From Curvibacter sp. (lineage in GTDB: Bacteria > Pseudomonadota > Gammaproteobacteria > Burkholderiales > Burkholderiaceae_C), in the NCBI GenBank assembly GCA_020621965.1, contig JAHRYV010000012.1, forward strand, positions 855-64,854: 64,000 nucleotides of DNA, given 5' to 3'. The translations under genes and the position numbers were made by a program. A model generated the notes under the pieces. The model was given only the letters and a program-made list of their open reading frames with translations. It searched no databases and was not told the DNA's origin. Positions within the stretch are counted from its first letter, which is position 1. Each line of letters starts with the position of its first letter. This document shows, piece after piece, positions 19,419 through 29,022 of this stretch.

Positions 19419-20348
19419 TTAACGGACAATCTTGGCGGCGCGGGTGCGTTGGAATGTATTGATCCGGTCTCGGACACTCTGCAGGTCGATGCGATGTTCA
19501 CGCAGCAAATGGTCCCAGGTGCCGCAGGAGGTCGAGAACCGGTCTTCCACGCCGATGCGGCAGATGGGCAGCGGGCGGATGTCGGCCACCGCTTCAGCGA
19601 CGGCCGCGCCCAGGCCTCCCATGACTGAGTGTTCTTCCAGCGTGATGATCTGATCCACCCGGCTCGCAATATCGGACAGTTGCCGCGTGGAGAGCGGTTT
19701 GACACTGGGCACGCTCCAGACCTCGGCATCCAGGCCCTGATTGGCGATCTCCAGCGCGGTCTTGACCATCGAGCCCGTCGCCAGCATGGCGATGCGCTGC
19801 GTGCCCTTGCGGACCTGCAGCAGTTCGCCGGCCTGCATCTGAACCGGACCTGCATGTACATCACCACGGTCGCTCTTGCCCATGCGCAGGTAGACGGGTG
19901 AGGCGGCGTTGAAGGCGAATTGCATCGTGGCCGTCATCTCGAAGCGGTCGGCCGGCGACAGCACCGTCAACTCGGGGATGGCCCGCGTGCAGGCGATGTC
20001 TTCCGTGCTCTGGTGGCTGGTGCCCAGGTGGCTGTAGACCAGGCCGGCACCGTCGCCGATCAGGATCACGGGCAGGTTCTCGTAGCAGACGTCGATCTTG
20101 ATCTGTTCCAGCACCCGGATCGGCACGAAGGCCGCCAGGCCATAGACCACGGGCTTGTAGCCGGCCTTGGCCAGGCCGGCGGCCACGCCGACCATGTTCT
20201 GCTCGGCCACGCCACAGTTGATGTACTGATTCGGGCAGGCCTTGCGGAAGGGGTCGAACAGGGCATAGCCATGGTCGCCCGTGAGCAGCAGGACCTTGGG
20301 GTCGGCCACGGCAGCGGCCACCAGGGCGTCGGAGAAGGCGTTACGCAT
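19419..20348 (-). CDS. Transketolase-like protein, C-terminal (Pyr + C) subunit
   Basis: The 309-residue product corresponds to the pyrimidine-binding and C-terminal domains of transketolase. INCGVAEQNMVGVAAGLA carries the conserved Glu that activates thiamin diphosphate, and VYSHLGTSHQSTEDIACTR is the His-containing active-site segment. With the adjacent N-terminal gene it makes a split transketolase, four bases apart. Its position after CDP-dideoxyhexose genes suggests a sugar-nucleotide acceptor and two-carbon transfer, rather than a pentose-phosphate role. That assignment is inference. Confidence 0.88.
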   Translation of the reverse strand: MRNAFSDALVAAAVADPKVLLLTGDHGYALFDPFRKACPNQYINCGVAEQNMVGVAAGLAKAGYKPVVYGLAAFVPIRVLEQIKIDVCYENLPVILIGDGAGLVYSHLGTSHQSTEDIACTRAIPELTVLSPADRFEMTATMQFAFNAASPVYLRMGKSDRGDVHAGPVQMQAGELLQVRKGTQRIAMLATGSMVKTALEIANQGLDAEVWSVPSVKPLSTRQLSDIASRVDQIITLEEHSVMGGLGAAVAEAVADIRPLPICRIGVEDRFSTSCGTWDHLLREHRIDLQSVRDRINTFQRTRAAKIVR

Positions 20349-20352
20349 GGGA

Positions 20353-21162
20353 TCAGTTCCTTGTCAGCGTCACTTCGTGGACGGCTTTGGCATGGTTTTC
20401 CGGGGTCAGCCGCGTGTAGTGCCAGATGTTGTCGTTTTCCATGAAGGAAACACCCTTGCCTTTGACCGTCTCGGCCACGATGGCCTTGGGTCTGCCGTTG
20501 CGGCGGTTTTTCATCTCGGTGTAGGCGCGGTCGACCGCCTGTTCGTCGTGGCCGTTGATCGTCACGGCGTCAAAGCCGAAGGCCTGGAACTTGGCCTCGA
20601 TGCTGCCCAGGCCCATGACCTCGTCGGTGCTGCCCATGGCCTGGAAGCCGTTCTGGTCCACGATGACGATCAGGTTGTCGAGCTTGAAGTGGGCGGCAAA
20701 CATGGCGGCTTCCCAGATGGATCCTTCGTTCAGTTCGCCGTCGCCCACCAGGGCGTAGCAGATCTGATCCGACGGCTTGAGTTTGGCGCCCAGCGCCAGC
20801 CCGGCGGCGACCGACAGGCCGTGGCCGAGCGAGCCGGTGGTGGCTTCGACGCCCGGGACGTGGGCATCGGCCAGTCCTTTCAGGCGCGTGCCGTTCTTGA
20901 AGTAGTTGGCCAGATCGGCGTCGCTCAGCCAGCCCAGTTCGCGCAGGCAGGCGTATTGGGTCATGACGCCGTGGCCCTTGCTCAGGACCAGGTAGTCGCG
21001 GTCCGGTGCGTCCGGATTGGCGGCGTCGAGGCGCAGGTGCTTGCGGTACAGCACGGCCAGCAGCTCAACGATGGAGAAGGCACAGCCGATATGGACGGTG
21101 GAGCCGGCGTAGGCCATGTCCAGGATGGCTTTGCGGATCTGGGGGGCATTGAACTTGGTCAT
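20353..21162 (-). CDS. Transketolase-like protein, N-terminal (PP) subunit
   Basis: Carries the diphosphate-binding half of transketolase: SKGHGVMTQYACL, the H-rich GSLGHGLSVAAGLALGAKL, and the ThDP/Mg motif GDGELNEGSIWEAAMFAAHF ending in VIVDQN. I placed the start at the ATG overlapping the SDR stop (ATGA), giving 269 residues; the track start lies eight codons inside the SDR gene. Split N/C pairs occur for DXS-like, apulose and deoxysugar enzymes. Here the pair is embedded among rfb genes. Confidence 0.88.
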   Translation of the reverse strand: MTKFNAPQIRKAILDMAYAGSTVHIGCAFSIVELLAVLYRKHLRLDAANPDAPDRDYLVLSKGHGVMTQYACLRELGWLSDADLANYFKNGTRLKGLADAHVPGVEATTGSLGHGLSVAAGLALGAKLKPSDQICYALVGDGELNEGSIWEAAMFAAHFKLDNLIVIVDQNGFQAMGSTDEVMGLGSIEAKFQAFGFDAVTINGHDEQAVDRAYTEMKNRRNGRPKAIVAETVKGKGVSFMENDNIWHYTRLTPENHAKAVHEVTLTRN

Positions 21163-22217
21163 GGTGTCATCGCAGAGCGACTCCATTGCAGCGTCTTTTG
21201 GAGGGCGAGGGGCAGCGGGGTGAGCTCCCGCAGATCGAGCGATTGTCGCGCCTTGCGGGTGTCCGGTACATAACGCGGCGGCAGGGCCGTCGTGGAGGCG
21301 GGTGCCTTGATCTCGACCGGTGCGGGGCTGCCGGCGGCCAGCACGACCTGTGCGGCCAGCTCCTGGATGGACACGGCCTGTTCCGAGCCGACGTTGTAGG
21401 CCTGCCCGGACAGCCCCGACTCCAGCAGGCGCAGCAGCCAGACACTCAGATCGGCCATGTAGAGGTAGGAGCGCACGGGGCGGCCGTCACCCTGGATGAC
21501 GATCGGGGCCTGCGCGAGGGCGTCGCGGATGAAGTTGCCGGCGGCAAAGGGGCCATCGAGCGGAATGCCGGGGCCCACGAGGGCAAAGATGCGGGCCATC
21601 GTGGCCTCGAAGCCGGCTTCCTGGCCCTGGGCGGCATAGGCCGCGGTGAGCCATTCGGCGGCGCGCTTGCCGTTGCCGTAGGCGGCGGCGGGCTGCAGCG
21701 GATCCGGTGCGCCGGGGTAGGTCTCCGGCACATGTGTCAGCTCGGGCGGCTGCGGGCCGTATACGGCGCCGCTGGAGGTCAGCAAGAAGCGGCTCACGCC
21801 CTGGGCGCGTGCGACGTCCAGCACCCGGCGCGTACCCGTGACGATGGAGTCGAAGGTGCGCAGCGCGTCGCCGGTCTTGCCGGGATCGGCGACATCGGTG
21901 GCCGCATGGATGCAGAGGTCCAGCTGGCCCGCGGGCGGCGCAAAGTTCGTGATGTCACCACCGAGCAGGCGGATGTCGGCGCGTGCGAAGACCTGGGGGT
22001 GGGCGCGTTGCGCGCGCCCGGGGTCGCGGCTGAGGGCGACGATCTCGATGCGGCTGTCCAGCGTGTCGTTGGCGCGCTGGATGGCCTGGATCAGCCAGTT
22101 GCCGATGAAGCCCGTGCCACCGGTGATGAACAGGCGCGCGCCACGGAAGCGCGACCAGAACCCTGGTGTCAGAGACAGTACCAGGTCCAGGTCGTCGTGG
22201 GGCAGTGGGTGACCCAT
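21159..22217 (-). CDS. NAD(P)-dependent epimerase/dehydratase (extended SDR)
   Basis: A 352-residue extended short-chain dehydrogenase: Rossmann loop LFITGGTGFIGNWL, SSGAVYGPQPP for the catalytic Ser, and YGNGKRAAEW for the Tyr-x3-Lys pair. In Salmonella and Yersinia, related genes next to rfbH encode CDP-abequose, paratose or tyvelose synthases that reduce or epimerise the 4-keto-3,6-dideoxy intermediate, so the same position here suggests the final reductase or epimerase. The sugar produced cannot be read from sequence. It is coupled to the transketolase pair downstream and lies seven bases from rfbH. Confidence 0.85.
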   Translation of the reverse strand: MGHPLPHDDLDLVLSLTPGFWSRFRGARLFITGGTGFIGNWLIQAIQRANDTLDSRIEIVALSRDPGRAQRAHPQVFARADIRLLGGDITNFAPPAGQLDLCIHAATDVADPGKTGDALRTFDSIVTGTRRVLDVARAQGVSRFLLTSSGAVYGPQPPELTHVPETYPGAPDPLQPAAAYGNGKRAAEWLTAAYAAQGQEAGFEATMARIFALVGPGIPLDGPFAAGNFIRDALAQAPIVIQGDGRPVRSYLYMADLSVWLLRLLESGLSGQAYNVGSEQAVSIQELAAQVVLAAGSPAPVEIKAPASTTALPPRYVPDTRKARQSLDLRELTPLPLALQKTLQWSRSAMTP

Positions 22218-22224
22218 GGATGCG

Positions 22225-23547
22225 TCAGAAGTTCACGCCCAGGTAGGTCTCGATCTTGCGCGCCGCAAAGTCCATCATCTCCCGGGTGAGCGAAGGCTGC
22301 ACGCCGATCCAGAAGGTGTTGTTCATGATGTTGTCGGTGTTGGTCAGCTCGCCGCTGATGCGGTAGCGCGCGCCGATCATGTAGGGCTGGCGCACCAGGT
22401 TGCCGGCAAACAGCAGGCGGGTGCCGACCTTGTTCTGGTCCAGGTAGGTCAGCAGGTCCAGGCGGGTGACCGGGCAGTTTTCCTTCAGGGTGATGGGGAA
22501 ACCGAACCAGGACGGATCCGAGTGCTCGGTGGCCTGGGGCAGCTGGAGGAATTCCTCGCAGTCCTTGAGGCGCTCCTTCAGGAAGGCGAAGTTGTCCTTG
22601 CGTGCCTGGATGAAGGCGGGGGCCTTGTCCAGCTGCGCCACACCGCAGGCGGCCTGCATGTCGGTGATCTTGAGGTTGTAGCCCAGGTGGCTGTAGGTGT
22701 ACTTGTGGTCGTAGCCTTCGGGCAGGTCACCCAGCTTCCAGCCGAAGCGCTTGCCGCAGGTGTTGTCCTTGCCGGGCGGGCAGTAGCAGTCGCGGCCCCA
22801 GTCGCGGAAGCTCTCGGCGATGGTCTTCAGTTCGTCATGGTTGGTGAAGACGGCGCCGCCTTCGCCCATGGTGATGTGGTGCGCCGGGTAGAAGCTCAGG
22901 GTGGCGATGTCGCCGAAGGTGCCCACCATCTGGCCGCGGTAGGTGCTGCCCAGGGCGTCGCAGCAGTCTTCCACCAGCCACAAATTGTGCTTCTTGCACA
23001 GGGCCGTCACCACGTCCAGGTTGAAGGGGTTGCCCAGGCTGTGCGCCAGCATGATGGCCTTGGTCTTGGGGCCGATGGCGGCTTCGATCTTGCTGGCGTC
23101 GATGTTGTGGGTCAGTCGGTCCACGTCGACGAACACCGGCACGGCGCCGAACTGGAGGATCGGGTTCACCGTGGTGGGGAAACCGGCGGCCACGCCGATG
23201 ACTTCGTCACCCTGCTTGATGGCGCGGTCACCCAGCTTGGGCGAGGTCAGCGTGCTGAAGGCGACCAGATTGGCTGAGGAGCCGGAGTTGACGGTGATGA
23301 GATGCTTGACGCCGATGAAGGCGGCGAGCTTTTTCTCGAACTCGGTGTTGAAGCGGCCCGTGGTCAGCCAGCCGTCCAGGGAGGCCTGCACCATGCTCTT
23401 GAGTTCGGCGGCATCGAGCAGCTTGCCGGAGGGCGGAACGGCGGTGGCACCGGGCAGGAAGGGTTGCGGCGCGAGCGCAATGGCCGCGTATTCGTCGACG
23501 AGGGCGGCGATCTGTGCGCGCAGGGCGAGGGTCTTGGCGTTTTCCAT
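22225..23547 (-). CDS. rfbH: CDP-4-keto-6-deoxy-D-glucose 3-dehydrase (E1)
   Basis: PLP and [2Fe-2S] enzyme that, with a separate reductase, removes the C3 hydroxyl from CDP-4-keto-6-deoxyglucose. His replaces the aminotransferase Lys in [14 protein letters not shown]. The iron-sulfur ligands are all present: from the second Cys of EDCC there are 57 residues to Cys, then C-x-C and C-x7-C ([12 protein letters not shown]), exactly the E1 spacing. The 440-residue length fits. The E3 reductase partner (ascD/ddhD) is not in the window. Confidence 0.95.
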   Translation of the reverse strand: MENAKTLALRAQIAALVDEYAAIALAPQPFLPGATAVPPSGKLLDAAELKSMVQASLDGWLTTGRFNTEFEKKLAAFIGVKHLITVNSGSSANLVAFSTLTSPKLGDRAIKQGDEVIGVAAGFPTTVNPILQFGAVPVFVDVDRLTHNIDASKIEAAIGPKTKAIMLAHSLGNPFNLDVVTALCKKHNLWLVEDCCDALGSTYRGQMVGTFGDIATLSFYPAHHITMGEGGAVFTNHDELKTIAESFRDWGRDCYCPPGKDNTCGKRFGWKLGDLPEGYDHKYTYSHLGYNLKITDMQAACGVAQLDKAPAFIQARKDNFAFLKERLKDCEEFLQLPQATEHSDPSWFGFPITLKENCPVTRLDLLTYLDQNKVGTRLLFAGNLVRQPYMIGARYRISGELTNTDNIMNNTFWIGVQPSLTREMMDFAARKIETYLGVNF

Positions 23548-23566
23548 AAGAGATCCGAAAGGCGGT

Positions 23567-24655
23567 TTAAGCCGAAGCAGGCGCGCCGGCGCGCGCCTGG
23601 TAGGTGTTGATCTGCGCCAGCGTCAGGGCACGCAGGTCGTCGCCGCGCTGCAGGCCGCGTGCCCAGTCGACCGTCAGGCCCAGGGCCTGCTGGAGGTTCA
23701 ACTGCGGGTGCCAGTCGAGGCGGTGTGCGGCTTTCGAGATGTCGAGCTTGAGGAAGTTGGCCTCGTGCGGGTGCTCGCCGGCGTCGATGCGCCAGGAGGC
23801 GCCTTCGCCCCAGAGCGCGGCCAGTTGGCGCACGATCCACTCCACCGGCTGGGTGTCGTCGCTGCGGGGGCCGAAATTGAAGGCCTCGGCAAAGACGGGG
23901 CCCTGCGTATGGAGGCGCTCGGCCAGCGTCAGGTAGCCGCGCAGCGGCTCCAGCACGTGCTGCCAGGGGCGGATGGCGCGCGGGCTGCGGATGACCACCG
24001 GCTTGCCTTGGGCGTAGGCGGTGAGGATGTCGGGGATCAGGCGGTCCGCCGCCCAGTCGCCGCCGCCGATCACATTGCCGGCCCGCGCAGTGGCCAGGGC
24101 CACGCCGTGCTGCGCGTGCTTCTCGGGGTTGAAGAACGAATTCCGGTAGGCCGAACTCACCAGCTCGGCGCAGCCCTTGCTGTTGCTGTAGGGGTCGTAG
24201 CCACCCATGGGCTCGTTCTCGCGATAGGCCCAGACCCATTCCTTGTTTTCGTAGCACTTGTCGGTGGTCACGTTGACCACGGCGCGCACGGACGGGCACT
24301 GGCGCACGGCTTCGAGCAGGTGGACGGTGCCCATGACGTTGGTGGAGTAGGTCTCCACCGGATCCACGTAGGAGCGGCGCACCAGCGGCTGGGCCGCCAT
24401 GTGGAGGACGATCTCCGGTGCGGCCTCGCGCATGGCGGTAGCCAGCGTGGCGGCGTCGCGGATGTCGCCGATGATGGACACCATGCCCTGGGCCACCCGG
24501 GCCGTCTCGAACAGGCTGGGCGTGGTCGGCGCCGGCAGGGCATACCCCGTGACCTGCGCGCCGAGCTGCTGCAGCCACAGGCTGAGCCAGCCGCCCTTGA
24601 AGCCGGTGTGGCCGGTCAGGAAGACGCGTTTGCCTTGCCAGAATGCCGGATTCAC
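23567..24655 (-). CDS. rfbG: CDP-glucose 4,6-dehydratase
   Basis: Extended SDR forming CDP-4-keto-6-deoxy-D-glucose. Motifs: [57 protein letters not shown] and [12 protein letters not shown] use the GTG at 24655, which overlaps the rfbF stop (GTGA), giving 362 residues. The track's start 12 codons upstream lies inside rfbF and adds a sequence not seen in the family. Nineteen bases separate it from rfbH. Confidence 0.94.
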   Translation of the reverse strand: MNPAFWQGKRVFLTGHTGFKGGWLSLWLQQLGAQVTGYALPAPTTPSLFETARVAQGMVSIIGDIRDAATLATAMREAAPEIVLHMAAQPLVRRSYVDPVETYSTNVMGTVHLLEAVRQCPSVRAVVNVTTDKCYENKEWVWAYRENEPMGGYDPYSNSKGCAELVSSAYRNSFFNPEKHAQHGVALATARAGNVIGGGDWAADRLIPDILTAYAQGKPVVIRSPRAIRPWQHVLEPLRGYLTLAERLHTQGPVFAEAFNFGPRSDDTQPVEWIVRQLAALWGEGASWRIDAGEHPHEANFLKLDISKAAHRLDWHPQLNLQQALGLTVDWARGLQRGDDLRALTLAQINTYQARAGAPASA

Positions 24656-25425
24656 GGCCAGACCTTCCACGGCGCCTCGCCGCTTTGCCACAGTTCTTCC
24701 AGATGCGTCTTGTCGCGCAGGGTGTCCATGGGCTGCCAGAAGCCGTGGTGCTGATACGCGGCGAGCTGGCCTTGCTCGGCCAGGGTTTCCAGCGGCGCGC
24801 GCTCCCAGATGCAGCTGTCGCCATCGACGAGGTCGATCACGGAGGGCGACAGCACGAAGAAGCCGCCGTTGATCATGCCGCCGTCGCCCTTGGGTTTTTC
24901 CTTGAAGCTCTGCACCTTGTGGCCCGCCATGTCCAGGGCGCCAAAGCGGCCGGGGGGGTAAGTGGCGGTCAGCGTGGCCTTGACTTTCTGCGCCTTGTGG
25001 AAGGCAAGCAGTTGGGTGATGTCGACGTCGCTCACGCCGTCGCCATAGGTGAAGCAGAAGGCCTCTTCGCCCTGCAGATAGGGCGCCACACGCTTGAGGC
25101 GGCCGCCGGTCATGGTGTTGTCACCCGTGTCGATGAGGGTCACCTTCCAGGGCTCGGCACTCTGCTGGTGCACCTGCATGCTGTTGTTGCTCATGTCGAA
25201 GGTCACGTCCGACATGTGCAGGAAGTAGTTGGCGAAGTATTCCTTGATCAGGTAGCCCTTGTAGCCGCAGCAGATGATGAAGTCGTTGATCCCGTGGTGG
25301 GAGTAGATCTTCATGATGTGCCAGAGGATGGGCTTGCCGCCGATTTCGATCATCGGCTTGGGCTTGAGATGGGTTTCCTCGGAGATTCGGGTGCCGAGGC
25401 CGCCGGCCAGGATGACTGCTTTCAT
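24652..25425 (-). CDS. rfbF: Glucose-1-phosphate cytidylyltransferase
   Basis: Makes CDP-D-glucose from CTP and glucose-1-phosphate, the first committed step to CDP-3,6-dideoxyhexoses. The 257-residue length is exact for the family. [20 protein letters not shown] is the nucleotidyltransferase loop; [19 protein letters not shown] and [10 protein letters not shown] follow. It begins the rfbF-G-H unit; the 56-bp gap before it, larger than others in the array, could hold an internal promoter (TTGATC with TACTCC 17 bases on), but this is weak. Confidence 0.95.
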   Translation of the reverse strand: MKAVILAGGLGTRISEETHLKPKPMIEIGGKPILWHIMKIYSHHGINDFIICCGYKGYLIKEYFANYFLHMSDVTFDMSNNSMQVHQQSAEPWKVTLIDTGDNTMTGGRLKRVAPYLQGEEAFCFTYGDGVSDVDITQLLAFHKAQKVKATLTATYPPGRFGALDMAGHKVQSFKEKPKGDGGMINGGFFVLSPSVIDLVDGDSCIWERAPLETLAEQGQLAAYQHHGFWQPMDTLRDKTHLEELWQSGEAPWKVWP

Positions 25426-25481
25426 ATCGGACTAAGGGGAGTAAATTGGGAATTCGGGGCGATCAAACCCCTCAATGATAA

Positions 25482-26507
25482 CTACTTGACCTGCCGCGCC
25501 TGCAGGTCTTTGCCGATCCGTTCGACGATGGTCTGCACCACGCGTTCCGAGCTGAATCGCCGTGCGGTCTCGCTGGCCAGGAAATCCCGGATATTGCGCT
25601 GGTAACCAACGAAATCGGCATCGGAGATGGCCAGCAGGTGCTGATGCACCTCGGCGGTGTTGCGGAAGTTCCGGCGGTCGACAAAGCAGCCGGCGGGGAT
25701 GTAGTCCAGCACGTTGTCGGCACCCCAATACACCGGGACACAGCCCTGGACCAGGCTGTCGAAGATCTTCTCGGTGATGTAGTTGGACAGGTCGCGGCTG
25801 TTTTCGTAGCAGTAGGAGAAGCGGGCCCGCCGCAGCACGGCGGCCTTGTCCCTGACCTCTCCCCGGTAGCTCGGGAACGGGGGAATGCCGAACAGGCGCG
25901 TCTTGAGCCGGGAGACGCTGCGCGCCAGGCGGCCGGCGAGCGTGAACGCCGGGGTTGATTTGTCCCAGCCCAGGCCGTAGAGCTCAAACCTGTCGGGCGC
26001 ATGTCTTTCGTACCAGCGGATCGTCTTGAGGCGCTCCAGGTACAGATCGCTGGGCAACAGCTCCTTGAACGCCTTGTTGGCATTGATCAGGCAACTGAAG
26101 ATGGTCCTTTGCTCCGGTCCGGGGAAGTCGTCCCAGATCATCGGGTAGGGGATGAGGATGGGCACCAGGTTCGGCAGCTGAAACAGCCGGACATCCCAGG
26201 CGAATGCCAGCTCGAACTGCCGGCAATATTCGGCGCTGGCATTGAGCTGGTTGATGTTGGGATTTTCCAGCGCGATCAGGTAACGGGGCCGGGTCGTGGC
26301 GGACAGCGGCCGGCCTTCGAGATGGATGTCGAACGCCACGTCCTTGCCGGTATTGAGATCCGGCGTGTTGATCTCGATGCCGCGCTCCAGAAACTTCTGC
26401 CGCAGCAGGCGCGGCGTGAAGGTCGGGTTGTGGCGATGGACCGAGTCTTCGGTGGCAAACATCGAGTTGTTGCTGTGGCCATCGGCGTGAATGCTGGCGT
26501 AGATCAT
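25482..26507 (-). CDS. GT10-family fucosyltransferase-like protein
   Basis: The C-terminal half carries the GT10 signature: FSYCYENSRDLSNYITEKIF followed by VQGCVPVYWGADN and YIPAGCFV, the GDP-binding region of alpha-1,3/1,4-fucosyltransferases. The N-terminal half (MIYASIHADGHSNNSMF) is less conserved. Start moved to the ATG at 26507, overlapping the upstream GT2 stop (ATGA), giving 341 residues. With gmd-fcl supplying GDP-fucose and a GT11 in the same locus, a difucosylated, Lewis-like decoration is possible. Linkage is inference from family. Confidence 0.85.
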   Translation of the reverse strand: MIYASIHADGHSNNSMFATEDSVHRHNPTFTPRLLRQKFLERGIEINTPDLNTGKDVAFDIHLEGRPLSATTRPRYLIALENPNINQLNASAEYCRQFELAFAWDVRLFQLPNLVPILIPYPMIWDDFPGPEQRTIFSCLINANKAFKELLPSDLYLERLKTIRWYERHAPDRFELYGLGWDKSTPAFTLAGRLARSVSRLKTRLFGIPPFPSYRGEVRDKAAVLRRARFSYCYENSRDLSNYITEKIFDSLVQGCVPVYWGADNVLDYIPAGCFVDRRNFRNTAEVHQHLLAISDADFVGYQRNIRDFLASETARRFSSERVVQTIVERIGKDLQARQVK

Positions 26508-27418
26508 GACCGGGAAGTCCACTTGACGAGTGCGCGCCGAAGCAGCGCGCGGTAGGTGTCCAGACGTGCATACCGCCGCCACCGGTAGTGCCGCAGGAAG
26601 CGGGCGGCGATGCTCTGCCGCACCGGATGCGAGGTCCCGGCGGATTTCAGGATCATCGGCTTGTAGATGAAGGAGCAGCGATAGTCCTGCAGGATGCCTG
26701 CGCCCAGTTCGCGCCGCTGCTGTTTCAGGTAGCCCAGGAAACGCAGGCGATCCCGCCGCGATTCGATGCTGCCGTCATTGCCGCCGTGCAGCCGGTAGGT
26801 CATCAGCGGCTTGCTGACCCACACGGTGAGACCCGCGCCCGCCAGGCGCAGCAGCCAGGTGACGTCGGAGTACTTGCCTTCGCCGGGGTGGAAGCGTGTC
26901 GTGCCGACCGCCGCGCGCTGATAGACGTAACCGGGAAAGGGGGCGATGCCGGACTGGTAGCGGGCAAAGTAGCGGACCGCGAGTTGACGCGGGGATGTTA
27001 TGAGTTCGTAGCGGCGACCGGACAGGATGGCCAGGCGGGGCTGCCGCTTGCCGAGTGATTCAATGTAGGCGTTGCAGCCGAAGGCGATCGCCTGCGGATA
27101 AGCCTGGATGGCCGCCTTCACCTCCTGCACGAAGTCGGGCGCCATGAGGTCGTCGTCGTGGAAAAGGCAGAAATGCGTGCCCTGCGCCTCTTCGATGCAG
27201 CGGTTGAAATGCTCCAGCGCGGCGAGCATGGGCTGCCGGCGCACGTAGTTCACGCCGGGGAAATCCTGGCGCACCATCTGTTCCACCCGGTCGTCGCTGG
27301 AGTTGTCCGAAACCGTCAGCGTGAACTCCTGGTCGGTCTGGGCCAGCACGGACCGAATCGCCTGTCGGGCATCGTCCGGGCGGTTGTGGCAAAGGATGTA
27401 GAGAGACAGGGCGCTCAT
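26504..27418 (-). CDS. GT2-family glycosyltransferase
   Basis: A 304-residue GT-A enzyme. LYILCHNRPDDARQAIRSVL and LTVSDNSSDDR are the N-terminal nucleotide-binding elements, and FCLFHDDDLMAPDFV contains the D-x-D metal motif. The C-terminal third is basic (RFLRHYRWRRYARL), typical for peripheral membrane attachment. Seven bases from the DUF6492 gene upstream and overlapping the GT10 gene downstream. Substrates unknown. Confidence 0.88.
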   Translation of the reverse strand: MSALSLYILCHNRPDDARQAIRSVLAQTDQEFTLTVSDNSSDDRVEQMVRQDFPGVNYVRRQPMLAALEHFNRCIEEAQGTHFCLFHDDDLMAPDFVQEVKAAIQAYPQAIAFGCNAYIESLGKRQPRLAILSGRRYELITSPRQLAVRYFARYQSGIAPFPGYVYQRAAVGTTRFHPGEGKYSDVTWLLRLAGAGLTVWVSKPLMTYRLHGGNDGSIESRRDRLRFLGYLKQQRRELGAGILQDYRCSFIYKPMILKSAGTSHPVRQSIAARFLRHYRWRRYARLDTYRALLRRALVKWTSRS

Positions 27419-27425
27419 GGCGGGG

Positions 27426-28313
27426 TCAGATACGGCCCAGCTTGCGCCGCAGCCGCCGCCCGAGGCGCGACAGCCCGTTGCCGCCTTCGCGCGGCCAGTC
27501 CATATCGCGTTCCCAGGCGGATTGGTAGATCACGCCGCAGTAGAACCGGGCCAACTGTTCGGTGGTGAGGCCGGCGCGGCGGTCCTGGTCGTATTGCCAA
27601 GCATAGTGATAGACCTTGAACAGGGCCTGGCAGGGCAGCAAGGGCACGGCCTGGTAGGCGAGCAGGGCTTCGCCATACCAGCGCGATTCGATCGGCGCCT
27701 GGGCGATGGCGTCGGCAAAGCTCATGCCGCGCGGTTGCAGGTAGCGCTCGTCCAGGCTTTGCCAGACGGCGCAGTGCCACACCAGCGGGAAGGGCCCGAA
27801 GCTGTAACGCCGGCCCTGCCGCTGGAAGAGCTGCTGCACCAGATCCGCCTCGCGCCCGAAGGCGTCGACGATGCGCTCGCGCTTGTGGCGCAAGGCATCT
27901 TCCAGCAGATCGTGCGCCTCGTCCATCATGGTGTAGGGCACCCCCTCGGGAGTCATGAAGTCGGCCAGGCCGAAGGGGCGGATGAACACCGCATCCGAGT
28001 CCAGACAGACAAAGGCGGTGGAGAGTCCCAGGCGCCAGAATTCGGACTTGATGACCTGCTGGGCGACGCTGCCCGGCATGGCGCGCAGCTGTTCGACATC
28101 GATGCGCGGCGAAGCGCGCAGGATATCCTCGTCCGCCAACACCTCCACCCCTAGCGGGGCCAGATGTTCACGAAACAGCGGCAGTTCCGTCTGGGGCGCG
28201 GAGACATAAAAGGGGAGACCCTCCGCATTGAACTGACGTATGGATTCGGCCAGGCGCACCACCCGCCGCAGGTCGGTGCTGTAGCTCTTGCAGTAAAGCG
28301 CCAGCGGCTTCAT
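27426..28313 (-). CDS. DUF6492-like putative glycosyltransferase
   Basis: A 295-residue protein that I associate with DUF6492, a family found among LPS and capsule genes and thought to have a GT-A fold. ALYCKSYSTDLRRVVRLAES resembles a nucleotide-sugar-binding start and FVCLDSDAVFIRPF is an evident D-x-D. WHCAVW and an ESRWYGEALLAYQ block follow. There is no signal peptide. It overlaps the deacetylase gene by four bases. Enzymatic activity is not proven for the family. Confidence 0.72.
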   Translation of the reverse strand: MKPLALYCKSYSTDLRRVVRLAESIRQFNAEGLPFYVSAPQTELPLFREHLAPLGVEVLADEDILRASPRIDVEQLRAMPGSVAQQVIKSEFWRLGLSTAFVCLDSDAVFIRPFGLADFMTPEGVPYTMMDEAHDLLEDALRHKRERIVDAFGREADLVQQLFQRQGRRYSFGPFPLVWHCAVWQSLDERYLQPRGMSFADAIAQAPIESRWYGEALLAYQAVPLLPCQALFKVYHYAWQYDQDRRAGLTTEQLARFYCGVIYQSAWERDMDWPREGGNGLSRLGRRLRRKLGRI

Positions 28314-29022
28314 GCGCGCCGGTCTTCGTAGGCGGTGGCGACCTTCAGGTAGAACTGCACCGGGTTCGTCGCCCGCGCGACCATGATGCGGCGCAGGGTG
28401 TAGGGGTCGGCGCCGTCGTGCACACGACCGCGCTGGGTAGTGGTGGCCGTGACGTAGCCGGCTGCCTGCACCATGTCGCGGTGTTCGGGGCTGAACCAGC
28501 CGTAGGGATAACAGAAATGCCGCACTTCGAAGCCCGCGGCCTGCTCAAGCTCCTGCTTGGAGCGGCTGATCTCATCGCGGGCCTGCGGCGGCGGCAGTTC
28601 GGTCAGCTTGGCGTGCGTGCAGGTGTGCGAGCCGATGTCCATACCGGCGTCGCGCCACGCCCGCCAGTCGTCCAGCGTCATCAGCGGCTTTTGCGCCACC
28701 TTGCCCTGGTCCCAGCTGTTGCTGCCGCCGATCAGGCGGCTGACGCCGTAGCAGGTGGCCGTGAAGCCGTTCTTCTGCAGCACGGGCAGGGCGTTGTGCA
28801 GATTGTTCTGGTAGCCGTCGTCGAAGGTGATGCCCACCACCTTGCCTTGCTTCTGGCCCGTCAGATAAGGCTCGAGGTCGCGCATGGACAGGCCGCGGTA
28901 GCCCAGCAGCTTCAGCATGCGCATCTGCCAGGCGAAGGAGGAGGGCGCCACGATCAGGCCGCGCAGGGGCGTGCCGCGCGGCGGCGGTGCATCGACCTGG
29001 TGGTACATGAGGATGGGAATGT

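Noticed and set aside
22943-24754. 603-residue plus-strand ORF
   Set aside because: Antisense of rfbG and rfbH.
25426-25481. Internal promoter before rfbF
   Set aside because: Only TTGATC and a poor TACTCC were seen, too weak to list as a feature.
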